DNA from: an uncultured Idiomarina sp.
GTDB taxonomy: Bacteria > Pseudomonadota > Gammaproteobacteria > Enterobacterales > Alteromonadaceae
Direction: 5' to 3'
NCBI GenBank assembly: GCA_946885915.1
Contig: CAMPHF010000001.1
Location: forward strand, 248,001 to 312,000
DNA length: 64,000 bases
Positions 35,960 through 46,814 of this stretch are shown here, piece by piece. Below the pieces are notes generated by a model. The model had not been told where the DNA came from. It made no database searches and was given only the letters and a program-made list of their open reading frames with translations. The number at the start of each line of letters is the position of its first letter. The first letter of the stretch is position 1. A program made the translations under genes and the position numbers.

Positions 35960-37087
35960 TTAATCTGCGCTAACAAGCGCGCTATTTATAGAGCCTGATT
36001 CTGCCACGTTCGTGCCCGGGATAAAATCACAGTCACGGAAAAAAGCCTGCCAGTCGCGCACATGCGCCAGCGTGGTTTGCTTCAATCGCGCATCGAGTGT
36101 CACTAGTGTCATGAGGTGTTGGCGCAATGGGCTGGATAATTCAGTTGCGAGCAATAATTGTAACACCGGCTCCAGCTGCACTGCGTGACTGCTAAGCTGA
36201 GCTAAACGAGGTTGTACATTGCTGGCAAAAAACTTAGCAAACACCCTTTGTAACACCTCAGCTCGTTGCGGTACCCCCTGGCGACTGGCAAAGCAACCGC
36301 CACGTTCACTCAACTCTGCAGTTAACGGTTTTAATGCGGCCAAGTAAACTTCAGTATCAAACATGGTGCGCCAATAGGCGGCTAAATAATTTTGCTGCTC
36401 AAGCGTAGCCAAAGCGGTTTCAAGTTGGGCAAAGCTTAAGCTGTCGGCAAGGCTCATGCGCGTGGGTTCAACCTCTATGCGTAACAAGGTGACAACCCGG
36501 GTGAGCGCGTCAAGTTGTGGTGCTAGGGCGGCACTTGATAGCGTGTCAAGCCGGCTGGCGCCATAGGACAGGGCTTTTTGTAGCGCGATTTCAGTTGCTA
36601 TGGCGTTCAGCCGCCGAGCCGGCAGCGCTGACCTTAACGCCGCCGCGTGGCTGGCGAGCGCGGTGCGCATTGCTGCAGGTAGTTTACTATTTTGCGCGCA
36701 CTGTTGCAGTCCTTCCAATAAACGTAAATCTTGATAATAGCGGCGTAACCCTTGTTGTAGACGCCCGAGTGAGCTGTTACGTTCAGTAATAAGGGCCATC
36801 GCCGGGCATTCGTCCCAGCGCCATAGTTCCAGCAATGAAATATCGAGCTTAGGTTCACTAACCTGTAGCGAACGAACTGTTGGCCATACCGGTGGCCGCG
36901 GTAATTCAATGCTGAGTGGCGTTAAAGACTGCGGTCGAGCTACCCGCGCCTGATAATCGCTTAGTTCAATAAGCCCCGCGGGAGCCGGCTGACAGGCGCT
37001 CAGTAGCCAGGGCAACAGCAGTACCGGCCAACGGCGATAGCATAAGCGCGCCGAAGCACGTAAAATACCAGCGCAGAACCCATTCAT
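35960..37087 (-). CDS. DUF3080-family lipoprotein
   Basis: 375 residues with a signal peptide ending in the lipobox LLSAC (Cys near residue 31). The mature protein is mostly helical and Leu/Ala/Gln-rich, with no recognisable catalytic motif. It fits the DUF3080 family of gammaproteobacterial lipoproteins, which is uncharacterised. The frame remains open to 37348, but that would overlap the divergent riboflavin synthase gene, so the ATG at 37087 is chosen. It lies 11 bp before the MoxR gene and may be co-transcribed. Confidence 0.75.
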   Translation of the reverse strand: MNGFCAGILRASARLCYRRWPVLLLPWLLSACQPAPAGLIELSDYQARVARPQSLTPLSIELPRPPVWPTVRSLQVSEPKLDISLLELWRWDECPAMALITERNSSLGRLQQGLRRYYQDLRLLEGLQQCAQNSKLPAAMRTALASHAAALRSALPARRLNAIATEIALQKALSYGASRLDTLSSAALAPQLDALTRVVTLLRIEVEPTRMSLADSLSFAQLETALATLEQQNYLAAYWRTMFDTEVYLAALKPLTAELSERGGCFASRQGVPQRAEVLQRVFAKFFASNVQPRLAQLSSHAVQLEPVLQLLLATELSSPLRQHLMTLVTLDARLKQTTLAHVRDWQAFFRDCDFIPGTNVAESGSINSALVSAD

Positions 37088-37144
37088 ACCGGCTCGCCAT
37101 ACGCGGGCGGATAACCACTTTGCTGTTAGGGCACGGATATAGAT

Positions 37145-37777
37145 ATGTTTACTGGTATAGTGCAAACCCAAGCGACCCTCGTTGCGATTGAAGAAAAAGA
37201 CCAATTTCGCCATCTTACTATTGCCACTGAGGGAAAGTTTCTCAGTCAGTTGCAAATTGGTGCCAGCATAGCAATAAACGGCTGTTGTCTCACGGTGGTT
37301 CAGTTTGCCCTCGCTAACTCGCAATTTGGTGGGCAAGCGACGGTGCAATTTGATGTGATTGATGAAACCTTACGGCTGACTAATCTTGGCGCATTGCAAG
37401 TGGGTGATGCGGTGAACTTGGAGCGAAGCCTGAAGGTCGGCGATGAAATTGGTGGCCATCAGGTGTCGGGTCATATTCATACCTGTGCAACTTTAGTAGA
37501 GGTGAATGCCTCGGCTGATAATTGGGAAATGTGGTTAGAGTTTGACGCCAAGTGGTCGCGCTATGTATTTGCCAAAGGGTTTATTACGGTAAATGGCGCG
37601 AGTTTAACCATTGGCCAAGTGCGTGATCATCGATTTTCACTGCATTTAATTCCGGAAACCCTACGCTTAACCAACTTAGGTGAGGCGGCTATTGGTGATC
37701 AGCTTAACCTTGAGTTTGATCAGCAAACTATCACGATTGTTGAGACCGTTGAGCGCGTGTTAGCCGCACGTCAGTAA
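37145..37777 (+). CDS. ribE: Riboflavin synthase, alpha chain
   Basis: 210 residues with the two lumazine-binding repeats: MFTGIVQTQATL at the N-terminus with INGCCLTVV, and the second starting near residue 97 (GHIHTCATLVEV) with VNGASLTIG. It dismutates two 6,7-dimethyl-8-ribityllumazine molecules to riboflavin. Length is normal. It stands apart from other rib genes, and no FMN riboswitch is visible upstream. The last 7 bp overlap the converging zinc-ribbon gene. Called ribC in some genomes. Confidence 0.97.
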   Translation: MFTGIVQTQATLVAIEEKDQFRHLTIATEGKFLSQLQIGASIAINGCCLTVVQFALANSQFGGQATVQFDVIDETLRLTNLGALQVGDAVNLERSLKVGDEIGGHQVSGHIHTCATLVEVNASADNWEMWLEFDAKWSRYVFAKGFITVNGASLTIGQVRDHRFSLHLIPETLRLTNLGEAAIGDQLNLEFDQQTITIVETVERVLAARQ

Positions 37778-37980
37778 AAGTTTTCGTCATCACTTCTCAC
37801 CCGCACAAAAACTTTGTCGCGGACGGCGTCGACATTCACAATCAAGTGGATGTCACTGCCGCAATCGGGACATTCGTCTTGGTAATCTTGATCGCCGTTT
37901 GATGCATCGATATCGACATGAATTTGATGTCCACAGAATGGGCAATGTAATGCAGCATCGTGGAGTTCGTCGAAGTCCAT
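37771..37980 (-). CDS. CPxCG cysteine-rich zinc-ribbon protein
   Basis: 69 residues. Two knuckles, CPFCGHQ near residue 13 and CPDCGSD near residue 37, should bind one zinc. The rest is acidic. It matches the small CPXCG-motif family, whose function is not known. ATG start; it converges with ribE by 7 bp. Confidence 0.88.
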   Translation of the reverse strand: MDFDELHDAALHCPFCGHQIHVDIDASNGDQDYQDECPDCGSDIHLIVNVDAVRDKVFVRVRSDDENFY

Positions 37981-38059
37981 AGCTGACTCCTGTTAAGTGA
38001 CAGACATACTGTGAGTATGGCAAACCTGAGCGATTTTTCCTGCCTATGCGTGGGTGAAT

Positions 38060-38992
38060 TTATAAGCTACTAAATAACCAAATAATTCCGCTCAAAGCGA
38101 TGAGGGTGCCGCTAAGTGCTCGCCATGAGGTTCGGATGCCCAGCGACCATTGAATTGGGATAAGCCAAAGCGGGGCAGTCGCGAGTAAGGTTTGGGCCAA
38201 GCCAGGTGAGAGGGTGGTGAGGGCTAGTTGCTGCAGCCAAATCGCCCCAAAAGTTCCGAGCACGATAGCGAGCAGTAGCCACCGCCATGAAGTATGCCGC
38301 ATGGCGGCCCGAGTAGAACCAATAATAGCGGGTTTGAGCATGACCAGGGCGACGGTTAAGGCGACAGTGCCTGCACTCATTCGCAGTAAAGCTGCCGTTA
38401 ATGCCGACAATTCAAAGCTTTGCAGGGCATGAAACGCCATCACTAAGCCGACTGCTTGGCACAATGCGGCGGTGATGCCGAACAACACGCCACTGACAGA
38501 GGGCTGAGTTGGTGCACTAAGTTGGTTACTGCCTTGACGTTCAATGCGCTGGCTCTGTTGGCCGGTGATCACCCATATTACCCCGGCAATAACCACCGCC
38601 GCGGCGCCTACTTGGGTTAAGGTTAGGGTTTCCGCCAGCCACCACCAGGCCAGCAGCGCGGCAAATACTGGCGCAAGGTATTCAAGTAACATGGTCTGGT
38701 TTGGCCCCAAACGGCGCAACGCAGCGAAATAACAGGTATCGCCAATGGTGATACCTATTACGCCGCTCAACAGTAATAGGTAAAGCGCTGGGGAATCCGT
38801 CAGGCTAGCCACACTCAAGCTGCTCGGCAGCCACCAAGCTGCAAGCGCGAGTAAAGGCACCGCAACGACCCCTTTTACCCAATTTAATTGGGCTGCTGAG
38901 AGGTAACTTCCTGCTTGATTATAAAGCAGCGTTGCAACTGCCCAGAATAATGCCGCAGCCAGCGCTGCGATTGGGCCGATGTAGAGTTCCAT
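38060..38992 (-). CDS. EamA/DMT-family transporter
   Basis: 310 residues with ten predicted transmembrane helices in two EamA repeats (about 5-135 and 165-305). Family marks are ALFWAVATLLYNQA at the N-terminus and YLAPVFAALLAWWWLAETLT closing repeat one. DMT exporters move amino acids, nucleobases or drugs; no substrate can be assigned. It is transcribed away from thrS. Confidence 0.9.
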   Translation of the reverse strand: MELYIGPIAALAAALFWAVATLLYNQAGSYLSAAQLNWVKGVVAVPLLALAAWWLPSSLSVASLTDSPALYLLLLSGVIGITIGDTCYFAALRRLGPNQTMLLEYLAPVFAALLAWWWLAETLTLTQVGAAAVVIAGVIWVITGQQSQRIERQGSNQLSAPTQPSVSGVLFGITAALCQAVGLVMAFHALQSFELSALTAALLRMSAGTVALTVALVMLKPAIIGSTRAAMRHTSWRWLLLAIVLGTFGAIWLQQLALTTLSPGLAQTLLATAPLWLIPIQWSLGIRTSWRALSGTLIALSGIIWLFSSL

Positions 38993-39100
38993 AAGGGCAG
39001 TAATGATTGCAGCAAATGGCGCAACAAGCTATAGTGTCGGCTTCATTTTTTCGCATGTGACACTTGGTAGGTGCCACCACTGTAGATAAGGAATTTTTGC

Positions 39101-41017
39101 ATGCCTGTTGTAACCCTTCCGGATGGTAGTCAACGTTCGTTTGAGCAACCTGTTTCAATTTTAGAACTTGCCCAAGATATCGGCCCCGGTCTCGCTAAAG
39201 CGACCGTTGCAGGACGTATTGATGGTGAGTTGGTAGACGCGTGCGAACGCATTACCCACGATGCTCAAGTGCAAATTATCACCCCGAAAGATGACGACGG
39301 TCTGCATATTATTCGCCACTCTTGTGCGCATTTATTAGGGCACGCGTTAAAGCAGTTGTTTCCGCAGGCCAAAATGGCTATCGGCCCGGTTATTGACAAC
39401 GGTTTTTACTATGACGTTGAGCTCGATCGCGCGCTCTCGCAAGAAGACCTAGACGCGTTAGAAGCCCGCATGCAAGCGCTGGCGAAAACTGAATACGACG
39501 TGGTGAAAAAGAAGGTGAGCTGGCAAGAAGCACGGGAAACCTTCACCAAACGTCACGAACCCTACAAAGTGCAGATTTTGGACGAAGATATCCAGAAGTC
39601 TGATAAACCTGGGTTGTACCATCACGAAGAATATATCGACATGTGTCGAGGCCCGCACGTACCGAACATGCGCTTTTGCCAACATTTCAAAATCATGAAA
39701 AGCGCAGGTGCCTACTGGCGCGGTGATTCTAATAACAAAATGTTGCAACGTATTTATGGTACCGCATGGGCGGATAAAAAGGCACTTAAAGCCTATCTGC
39801 AGCGCTTAGAAGAAGCAGAAAAACGCGATCACCGGAAAATTGGTAAGGCGCAAGATTTATTCCATTGGCAAGAAGAAGCACCGGGGATGGTGTTCTGGCA
39901 TCACAACGGTTGGACGGTGTTCCAAGAGCTTGAGAAGTTTATTCGTGAAAAATTACGTGAATATAGCTATCAAGAGGTGAAAGGCCCGTTCATGATGGAC
40001 CGGGTGTTATGGGAAAAATCAGGACATTGGGAAAAATTCTCAGAGCTGATGTTTACCACCGCCTCGGAGAACCGCGAGTATGCCATCAAGCCAATGAATT
40101 GCCCGGGGCACGTGCAGATCTTCAACCAAGGTCTGAAATCATATCGTGATTTGCCACTGCGGATGGCGGAGTTTGGTTGTTGTCACCGGAATGAGCCGTC
40201 AGGCGCCTTGCACGGACTCATGCGGGTGCGTGGTTTTACCCAAGATGATGCGCATATTTTCTGTACCGAAGCGCAAGTACAGCAAGAAGTTGCGGGCTGT
40301 ATTGAGATGGTCTACGAGACTTACAAAGCGTTTGGTTTCGATAACATTGTGGTGAAACTGTCGACGCGTCCAGAACAGCGGCTGGGTGATGACGCAACGT
40401 GGGATCACGCCGAGCAAGCGCTCGCCGACGCGCTGAAAAGCCACAACATTGAGTTTGATTACTTGCCGGGTGAAGGGGCGTTTTACGGCCCTAAAATTGA
40501 ATTTACCCTGTTTGACTGTATTGGTCGTGCCTGGCAGTGCGGTACCATACAGCTTGATTTCGCCTTACCAGGCCGCCTCGGTGCGACTTATGTGGGCGAA
40601 GACAACGAGCGCCACGTGCCGGTGATGATCCACCGTGCAATTTTAGGCTCGTTAGAACGTTTCATGGGTATTTTAATCGAGGAATATGCCGGGCATTTCC
40701 CGGTCTGGTTGGCACCGAAGCAGGTGGTGGTGATGAATATTACCGATAATCAGGCCGATTTCGCGAAAAAAGTGGTCAAAGAATTGAATGAAAAGGGCTT
40801 TAGAGCATCAGCCGACTTGAGAAATGAGAAAATAGGCTTTAAAATCCGCGAGCACACTTTAAAACGTGTTCCATATTTGCTGGTTGTCGGCGATAAAGAA
40901 GTCGAAACTGGCTCGGTTGCGGTTCGTACTCGGAAAGGTGAAGACCTTGGTACGCTTAGCTTTGAAGCATTTTTAGCCGAGCTGAGTGAAACGGTACAGA
41001 CTCGCAAAATTGCGTAA
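39101..41017 (+). CDS. thrS: Threonyl-tRNA synthetase
   Basis: 638 residues. The TGS domain (residues 1-62), the editing domain with [16 protein letters not shown] near residue 69, and the class II core with [42 protein letters not shown] (motif 2) and the motif 3 region [16 protein letters not shown] are present, followed by the anticodon-binding domain. Length matches E. coli ThrS (642). SD AAGGAA precedes the ATG. It leads the thrS-infC-rpmI-rplT cluster; E. coli ThrS represses its own mRNA, but I cannot show an operator here. Confidence 0.98.
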   Translation: MPVVTLPDGSQRSFEQPVSILELAQDIGPGLAKATVAGRIDGELVDACERITHDAQVQIITPKDDDGLHIIRHSCAHLLGHALKQLFPQAKMAIGPVIDNGFYYDVELDRALSQEDLDALEARMQALAKTEYDVVKKKVSWQEARETFTKRHEPYKVQILDEDIQKSDKPGLYHHEEYIDMCRGPHVPNMRFCQHFKIMKSAGAYWRGDSNNKMLQRIYGTAWADKKALKAYLQRLEEAEKRDHRKIGKAQDLFHWQEEAPGMVFWHHNGWTVFQELEKFIREKLREYSYQEVKGPFMMDRVLWEKSGHWEKFSELMFTTASENREYAIKPMNCPGHVQIFNQGLKSYRDLPLRMAEFGCCHRNEPSGALHGLMRVRGFTQDDAHIFCTEAQVQQEVAGCIEMVYETYKAFGFDNIVVKLSTRPEQRLGDDATWDHAEQALADALKSHNIEFDYLPGEGAFYGPKIEFTLFDCIGRAWQCGTIQLDFALPGRLGATYVGEDNERHVPVMIHRAILGSLERFMGILIEEYAGHFPVWLAPKQVVVMNITDNQADFAKKVVKELNEKGFRASADLRNEKIGFKIREHTLKRVPYLLVVGDKEVETGSVAVRTRKGEDLGTLSFEAFLAELSETVQTRKIA

Positions 41018-41036
41018 CTTGTTGGAGGAATAACCC

Positions 41037-41579
41037 ATTAAAGGCGGAAAAAGAACTCAGAAAGCTAGCGACAAAAATCGTATTAACGAAGAAATTCGTG
41101 TCCCCGAGGTTAGATTAATTGGCGTTGAGGGCGAGCAAATTGGAGTCGTAAGTTTACAGGAAGCTCTTAGTGCATCGGAAGCTGCCGGTGTGGATTTGGT
41201 GGAAATTAGTCCGAATGCGGAGCCACCAGTTTGTCGTCTGATGGATTATGGCAAGTTCCTTTACGAGAAAGCGAAGAGCCAAAAAGAGCAGAAAAAGAAT
41301 CAGAAACAAATCCAGGTCAAGGAAGTTAAATTCCGTCCTGGAACTGATGAAGGGGACTATCAGGTAAAACTACGCAACCTGACTCGTTTCCTTGAGGGAG
41401 GTGACAAAACTAAAGTCACCGTTCGTTTCCGTGGCCGTGAAATGGCGCATCAGGAGTTGGGGATTGAATTGCTAGAGCGGATTAAAATCGATCTAGACGA
41501 AATCTCAACTTGTGAATCGTTCCCAAGACGGGCCGAAGGTCGCCAAATGATTATGGTTTTGGCACCGGCTAAGAAGTGA
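41037..41579 (+). CDS. infC: Translation initiation factor IF-3, ATT start
   Basis: 180 residues, identical in length to E. coli IF-3. It starts with the rare codon ATT at 41037, 8 nt after GGAGG, and reads M-K-G-G-K-R-T-Q from the first codon, as in E. coli. An ATG search alone would find only the part from 41190 onward. IF-3 binds 30S, discriminates against non-canonical starts and so represses its own AUU-initiated mRNA. The C-terminal domain has [16 protein letters not shown] and [13 protein letters not shown]. Confidence 0.98.
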   Translation: MKGGKRTQKASDKNRINEEIRVPEVRLIGVEGEQIGVVSLQEALSASEAAGVDLVEISPNAEPPVCRLMDYGKFLYEKAKSQKEQKKNQKQIQVKEVKFRPGTDEGDYQVKLRNLTRFLEGGDKTKVTVRFRGREMAHQELGIELLERIKIDLDEISTCESFPRRAEGRQMIMVLAPAKK

Positions 41580-41594
41580 TTGTGGTCTGCAAGT

Positions 41595-41610
41595 AGTGAG
41601 CTTGCTCACT
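41595..41610. other. Intercistronic hairpin before rpmI
   Basis: AGTGAG and CTCACT pair around a 4-nt loop (CTTG) between infC and rpmI. In E. coli, L20 represses rpmI-rplT through structured RNA in this area, so this hairpin may be part of such a control region. No T tract follows. Confidence 0.35.
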
Positions 41611-41650
41611 CACCCTGTCACACTTTTATTAACAATGCGGAGTAATTTTC

Positions 41651-41848
41651 ATGCCGAAAATGAAATCCAAAAAAGGCGCCTCAAAACGCTTTAAAAAAAC
41701 CGCTTCAGGCGGCTTTAAGTGCAAACAATCACATTTGCGTCACATTCTGACTAAGAAAAGCTCAAAGCGGAAACGTCACCTGCGTGCGAAAAGCATGGTG
41801 CACGAGTCTGATGTAGCGTTAGTCGCGCGCATGTTACCATTCGCGTAA
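41651..41848 (+). CDS. rpmI: 50S ribosomal protein L35
   Basis: 65 residues, very basic: [20 protein letters not shown] at the N-terminus and a C-terminal MLPFA. Length equals E. coli L35. SD GCGGAG lies 8 nt before the ATG. It is in the canonical position between infC and rplT. Confidence 0.98.
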   Translation: MPKMKSKKGASKRFKKTASGGFKCKQSHLRHILTKKSSKRKRHLRAKSMVHESDVALVARMLPFA

Positions 41849-41864
41849 GGAAAGGAGATAGCAA

Positions 41865-42218
41865 ATGGCACGAGTAAAACGTGGTGTGATCGCGCGTGCG
41901 CGTCACAAGAAAGTCCTGAAGCAGGCGAAAGGTTATTATGGTGCTCGTAGTCGCGTTTATCGCGTAGCTACCCAGGCCGTAACTAAAGCGGGTCAATACG
42001 CATACCGTGACCGCCGTCAGAAAAAACGTCAATTCCGTCAGTTATGGATTGTGCGTATTAATGCTGCGGCACGTCAAAATGGTTTGTCGTACAGCCGTTT
42101 CATCGATGGTTTGAAAAAAGCATCAGTGGAAATCGATCGCAAAATCTTGGCTGATATCGCAGTTCACGACCAAAGCGGTTTCGCAGCTTTAGTTGAGAAG
42201 GCAAAAGGCGCTCAGTAA
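41865..42218 (+). CDS. rplT: 50S ribosomal protein L20
   Basis: 117 residues, family length 118. [20 protein letters not shown] and the later [19 protein letters not shown] are typical. It organises 23S rRNA assembly and in E. coli is also an autogenous repressor of rpmI-rplT. SD AAAGGAG is 7 nt before the ATG. A strong terminator follows at 42246-42273. Confidence 0.98.
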   Translation: MARVKRGVIARARHKKVLKQAKGYYGARSRVYRVATQAVTKAGQYAYRDRRQKKRQFRQLWIVRINAAARQNGLSYSRFIDGLKKASVEIDRKILADIAVHDQSGFAALVEKAKGAQ

Positions 42219-42245
42219 GCGTTCGCTGCACTGCAACAGTTGCTT

Positions 42246-42273
42246 AAAAAGGGAGCTTCGGCTCCCTTTTTTT
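42246..42273 (+). terminator. Rho-independent terminator between rplT and pheS
   Basis: AAAAAGGGAGC, a TTCG tetraloop and GCTCCCTTTTTTT make a compact terminator. In E. coli this space holds the pheM leader peptide and attenuator. No Phe-rich leader peptide precedes this hairpin, so it looks like a plain (possibly partial) terminator. Confidence 0.9.
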
Positions 42274-42300
42274 ATGTTTTTTCAATCAGTTTTTGGCTAA

Positions 42301-43311
<1,011 letters not shown>

Positions 43312-43324
43312 TGGGTGTTGGCCA

Positions 43325-45712
43325 ATGAAATTCAGTGAACAGTGGTTACGAACCTGGGTAAATCCTGCGGTAGACAGCCAAACCTTAAGTGAACAACTTA
43401 GCATGGCAGGCCTTGAAGTTGATGGACTAGAGCCAGTTGCTGAGGCATTTTCTGGGGTCGTTGTTGGTCATGTTGTGGAATGCGGTCAGCATCCAGATGC
43501 AGATAAATTGCAAGTGACCAAAGTTGATATCGGTAGTGGTGAGTTGCAGGATATTGTGTGTGGCGCCCCAAACTGTCGTAAAGGCTTGAAAGTAGCGGTC
43601 GCGCAAGTTGGCGCGGTATTGCCGGGCGACTTCAAAATTAAAAAAGCGAAACTGCGCGGGCAACCTTCTAACGGCATGCTGTGTTCCGCTTCAGAACTGG
43701 GTTTAAGTGATGATCATGATGGCATCTTGGAGTTGCCGGAAGATGCACCGCTTGGCATGGATTATCGCGCCTATTTAAATTTAGATGATGTCAGTATAGA
43801 TGTTGATTTGACGCCAAATCGTGCCGACTGTTTAGGCATTCGTGGTTTAGCTCGCGAAGTCGGGGTGTTGAATCGGTTGCCGGTTACAGCGCCCGAGATG
43901 GCAGCGGTAGAGCCGCGTATAACGGCGCAACGTGCTGTTCATTTAGATGCGCCAACGGCCTGCCCGCGCTATTTAGGACGGGTCATCAAAGGTATTGATA
44001 TTCATGCCGTGGCACCAGTTTGGCTAACCGAGAGGTTACGCCGGAGTGGTATTCGCTCAATCGACCCGGTGGTGGATATTACTAACTATGTCTTGCTTGA
44101 GTTAGGCCACCCTATGCATGCCTTTGACCTGGCCCAAGTGGAAGGTGATATTCACGTGCGGATGGCTGCATCGGGCGAAACCCTGACCTTGCTGGATGGC
44201 CAAACCGTCACTTTAGCGGATGACGTGTTGGTGATTGCCGATAGCGAAAAACCGCTTGCTATGGCTGGTATTTTTGGCGGCGAGGGGAGCGGGGTGACGA
44301 CCTCGACTCAGGATGTATTCCTTGAAAGTGCCTTTTTCGCGCCGGCCGCCATTGCTGGTCGAGCACGTCGGTTTGGCTTGCACACTGATGCATCACATCG
44401 ATATGAGCGCGGTGTTGATCCTGAGTTACAGCGTACAGCGATGGAGCGCGCGACCGCGTTATTGCTAGAAATCTGTGGTGGTGAGGCTGGGCCAATCGTG
44501 GAAGCTGTTGCGCCTGACGCATTACCAAAGCCTGCGCAAGTAACGCTGCGCGCGGAGCGTTTACAACGTGTGCTTGGCGTAAGTATTGCGGCAGAAACGG
44601 TCACTGATATATTGCAGCGGCTGGGCTTTAGCGTGCAAGTAGAGCATGGCTTATGGTCGGTTGTTGTACCGACGTTCCGCTTCGATATTAGCATTGAAGA
44701 GGATTTGATTGAGGAAGTAGCCCGAGTTTTCGGTTACAACAATATAGCGGCCACCGCACCGGCAGCACAGTTGAAAATGATCCCGCGCCAAGAGCAGCAA
44801 CAGCCATTATTAAGATTTAAACATGGACTTGTTGACCGCGGCTATCAAGAAGCCATTACTTATAGCTTTGTGGATCCTAAACATCAGGCACTATTATTTC
44901 CTGAGTTAGCGGCGTTATCACTACCTCATCCAATTTCGGTTGAAATGTCCTCGATGCGTTTGAGCGTGTGGCCCGGTTTGTTAAGTACGGCAGCATATAA
45001 CCTAAAGCGCCAACAAGCGTCTATTGCGCTATTTGAGTCGGGCTTGACCTTTGTGCCTAATGCGAAACAAGCAAGTGGCGTCGATCAGGTGCAGGTACTT
45101 GGCGGCGTTCGTGCTGGTCGATTGCAGCATGAGCATTGGAGCGATGGTGATCGTTTCGTCGATTTTTACGATATTAAAGGTGATGTGGAAGCGCTGCTAG
45201 CACTGACCGGCGAGGCGCACTTGTTCAAGTTTGTTGCGGATGAGCACTCAGCTTTACATCCAGGTCAATCGGCCGCTATTTTCCGTGGTGAAAAGCGGGT
45301 GGGTTATGTTGGTGCGATTCATCCGCAGTTTGAGAAGTCGCTGGGGCTGAACAGCCGTGCTTATGTGTTTGAACTGGCGCTTGATGCATTATTACCTCGG
45401 CGCTTACCGCAGGCGCAGCCAATTTCGAAGTTTCCGTCAATTCGCCGTGACCTGGCCATTATTGTTGATGCCAAGATTGCCGTCGGCGAGATTTTTGCCG
45501 CGATTGAAAACATTGGCGTTAAGCACTTGGTTGGCCTAAACTTATTTGACGTTTACCAAGGATCGGGCGTGCCAGAGGGTAGTCGCAGTCTGGCGCTGTC
45601 ACTGACGTTACAAGATCACGAAGCGACGCTTGGTGATGACATCGTGAACGAGGCGATGGCCAAGGTAGTCGAAACCTTAAAAGTCGAGTTTGGTGCAACC
45701 CTACGGGAGTAA
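43325..45712 (+). CDS. pheT: Phenylalanyl-tRNA synthetase beta subunit
   Basis: 795 residues (E. coli 795). In order: N-terminal MKFSEQWLRTWVNP, the tRNA-binding/EMAP-like OB fold (GHVVECGQHPDADKLQVTKVD), B3/B4 editing domain (SIDPVVDITNYVLLELGHPMHAFD), B5, the catalytic-like core, and the C-terminal FDX-ACB domain (SKFPSIRRDLAIIVD). It forms the alpha2-beta2 enzyme with PheS and carries out editing of Tyr-tRNA(Phe). It lies 13 bp after pheS and 3 bp before ihfA. Confidence 0.98.
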   Translation: MKFSEQWLRTWVNPAVDSQTLSEQLSMAGLEVDGLEPVAEAFSGVVVGHVVECGQHPDADKLQVTKVDIGSGELQDIVCGAPNCRKGLKVAVAQVGAVLPGDFKIKKAKLRGQPSNGMLCSASELGLSDDHDGILELPEDAPLGMDYRAYLNLDDVSIDVDLTPNRADCLGIRGLAREVGVLNRLPVTAPEMAAVEPRITAQRAVHLDAPTACPRYLGRVIKGIDIHAVAPVWLTERLRRSGIRSIDPVVDITNYVLLELGHPMHAFDLAQVEGDIHVRMAASGETLTLLDGQTVTLADDVLVIADSEKPLAMAGIFGGEGSGVTTSTQDVFLESAFFAPAAIAGRARRFGLHTDASHRYERGVDPELQRTAMERATALLLEICGGEAGPIVEAVAPDALPKPAQVTLRAERLQRVLGVSIAAETVTDILQRLGFSVQVEHGLWSVVVPTFRFDISIEEDLIEEVARVFGYNNIAATAPAAQLKMIPRQEQQQPLLRFKHGLVDRGYQEAITYSFVDPKHQALLFPELAALSLPHPISVEMSSMRLSVWPGLLSTAAYNLKRQQASIALFESGLTFVPNAKQASGVDQVQVLGGVRAGRLQHEHWSDGDRFVDFYDIKGDVEALLALTGEAHLFKFVADEHSALHPGQSAAIFRGEKRVGYVGAIHPQFEKSLGLNSRAYVFELALDALLPRRLPQAQPISKFPSIRRDLAIIVDAKIAVGEIFAAIENIGVKHLVGLNLFDVYQGSGVPEGSRSLALSLTLQDHEATLGDDIVNEAMAKVVETLKVEFGATLRE

Positions 45713-45715
45713 ATT

Positions 45716-46015
45716 ATGGCACTAACTAAAGCAGAAATGGCTGAGCACTTATTTGATAAGTTCGGTGTCAATAAGCGTGATGCGAAAGAGCTCGTTGAAA
45801 ATTTCTTTGAAGAAATTCGCCTAGCACTTGAGCAAGGTGAGGTGGTGAAGTTATCAGGATTCGGTAACTTCGAGTTGCGGGAGAAGCGAGAGCGCCCTGG
45901 CCGCAACCCTAAAACGGGTGAAGATATTCCAATTTCTGCACGGCGGGTTGTGACTTTTAAACCTGGGCAAAAGCTGAAGCAACGGGTTGAGCATGCGAAA
46001 CCTAAAGCGTCCTAG
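45716..46015 (+). CDS. ihfA: Integration host factor alpha subunit
   Basis: 99 residues, as in E. coli. [34 protein letters not shown] forms the dimer helices; the DNA-intercalating arm has [17 protein letters not shown] with the key Pro. IHF bends DNA by about 160 degrees. It follows pheT by 3 bp, the usual gammaproteobacterial arrangement, and is closed by a strong terminator. Confidence 0.98.
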   Translation: MALTKAEMAEHLFDKFGVNKRDAKELVENFFEEIRLALEQGEVVKLSGFGNFELREKRERPGRNPKTGEDIPISARRVVTFKPGQKLKQRVEHAKPKAS

Positions 46016-46045
46016 TAGTGCAACCTTAAGGTTTTAATAAAACAA

Positions 46046-46075
46046 AAAAGCCACATTCGCAAGAATGTGGCTTTT
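46046..46075 (+). terminator. Rho-independent terminator after ihfA
   Basis: A 13-bp stem, AAAAGCCACATTC with GAATGTGGCTTTT, is closed by a GCAA tetraloop. It ends the translation cluster. Confidence 0.92.
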
Positions 46076-46151
46076 GTTTTGGATGAGGCTGGGACTGCGT
46101 TTCTATCTAAAATCTCAATGAATCGCTAGTCGCGCTTCGCCAGTGTAGTCG

Positions 46152-46814
46152 TCAACGGAAAAATAGGCTGCTGAACGGGTTCAGCAAACGGCTAATTCCA
46201 GAGGTAAAGTGTAACGGCGCATCCAAGCAGGCCAAGGTTAGACAATCGTGGCTCTGAGTTTGCGGACTATGCACATGGTCATGATCGAGTAACATGAAAT
46301 CACCGTTGTGATAACTATCATGTTCGTCGTTGAAGATACCATTTAACACTAAAGTCGCTTCACTACCTTTATGGGTATGCTCTGGAACGTGAGCGCCTTC
46401 ATCCATATAGATAAGGTTCACGGAAGCGTCCTGGCACACTTGTAACGGCGCACGCCACAATTTGCCTACCATGTGCGTCCACGGACCGATGCGGTCATGG
46501 TTACGGGCTAGGGTAGGTGGTAATTGGAACCGCTTACCCTCTAAGCACAACATGGTTTCAGGCGGCACAATAATCGCTTGTTCAGCGGCATGTGACGCAA
46601 ATATAGCCTCTAACATCTGCTCCGCTTGCAGCATTTTTAGTGGTTCGTTAGAACCAAACTGCTTCTGGCAAAGATGCTCTTCAATATCTGTCACGTGATT
46701 CTGACAATGCGGACACATGTCCACGTGAGTTGCGACAACGAGTGACAGCGCTGGTGATAAATCACCGGCCACGAAGCGATACAAATAAGATTCTGAAGGA
46801 TGTGATTTAATCAT
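46152..46814 (-). CDS. chrR: ChrR-family zinc anti-sigma factor
   Basis: 220 residues. The N-terminal zinc anti-sigma domain has H5, H30, C34 and C37 (HVDMCPHC), matching the H-H-C-C ligand set of Rhodobacter ChrR. The C-terminal cupin has a second metal site (HVPEHTHKGSEAT, then HDHVHSP). ChrR holds its ECF sigma factor inactive until singlet oxygen or related stress triggers its degradation. The ATG at 46814 overlaps the sigma stop (ATGATTAA); an upstream TTG at 46823 is less likely. Both metal sites look intact. Confidence 0.93.
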   Translation of the reverse strand: MIKSHPSESYLYRFVAGDLSPALSLVVATHVDMCPHCQNHVTDIEEHLCQKQFGSNEPLKMLQAEQMLEAIFASHAAEQAIIVPPETMLCLEGKRFQLPPTLARNHDRIGPWTHMVGKLWRAPLQVCQDASVNLIYMDEGAHVPEHTHKGSEATLVLNGIFNDEHDSYHNGDFMLLDHDHVHSPQTQSHDCLTLACLDAPLHFTSGISRLLNPFSSLFFR

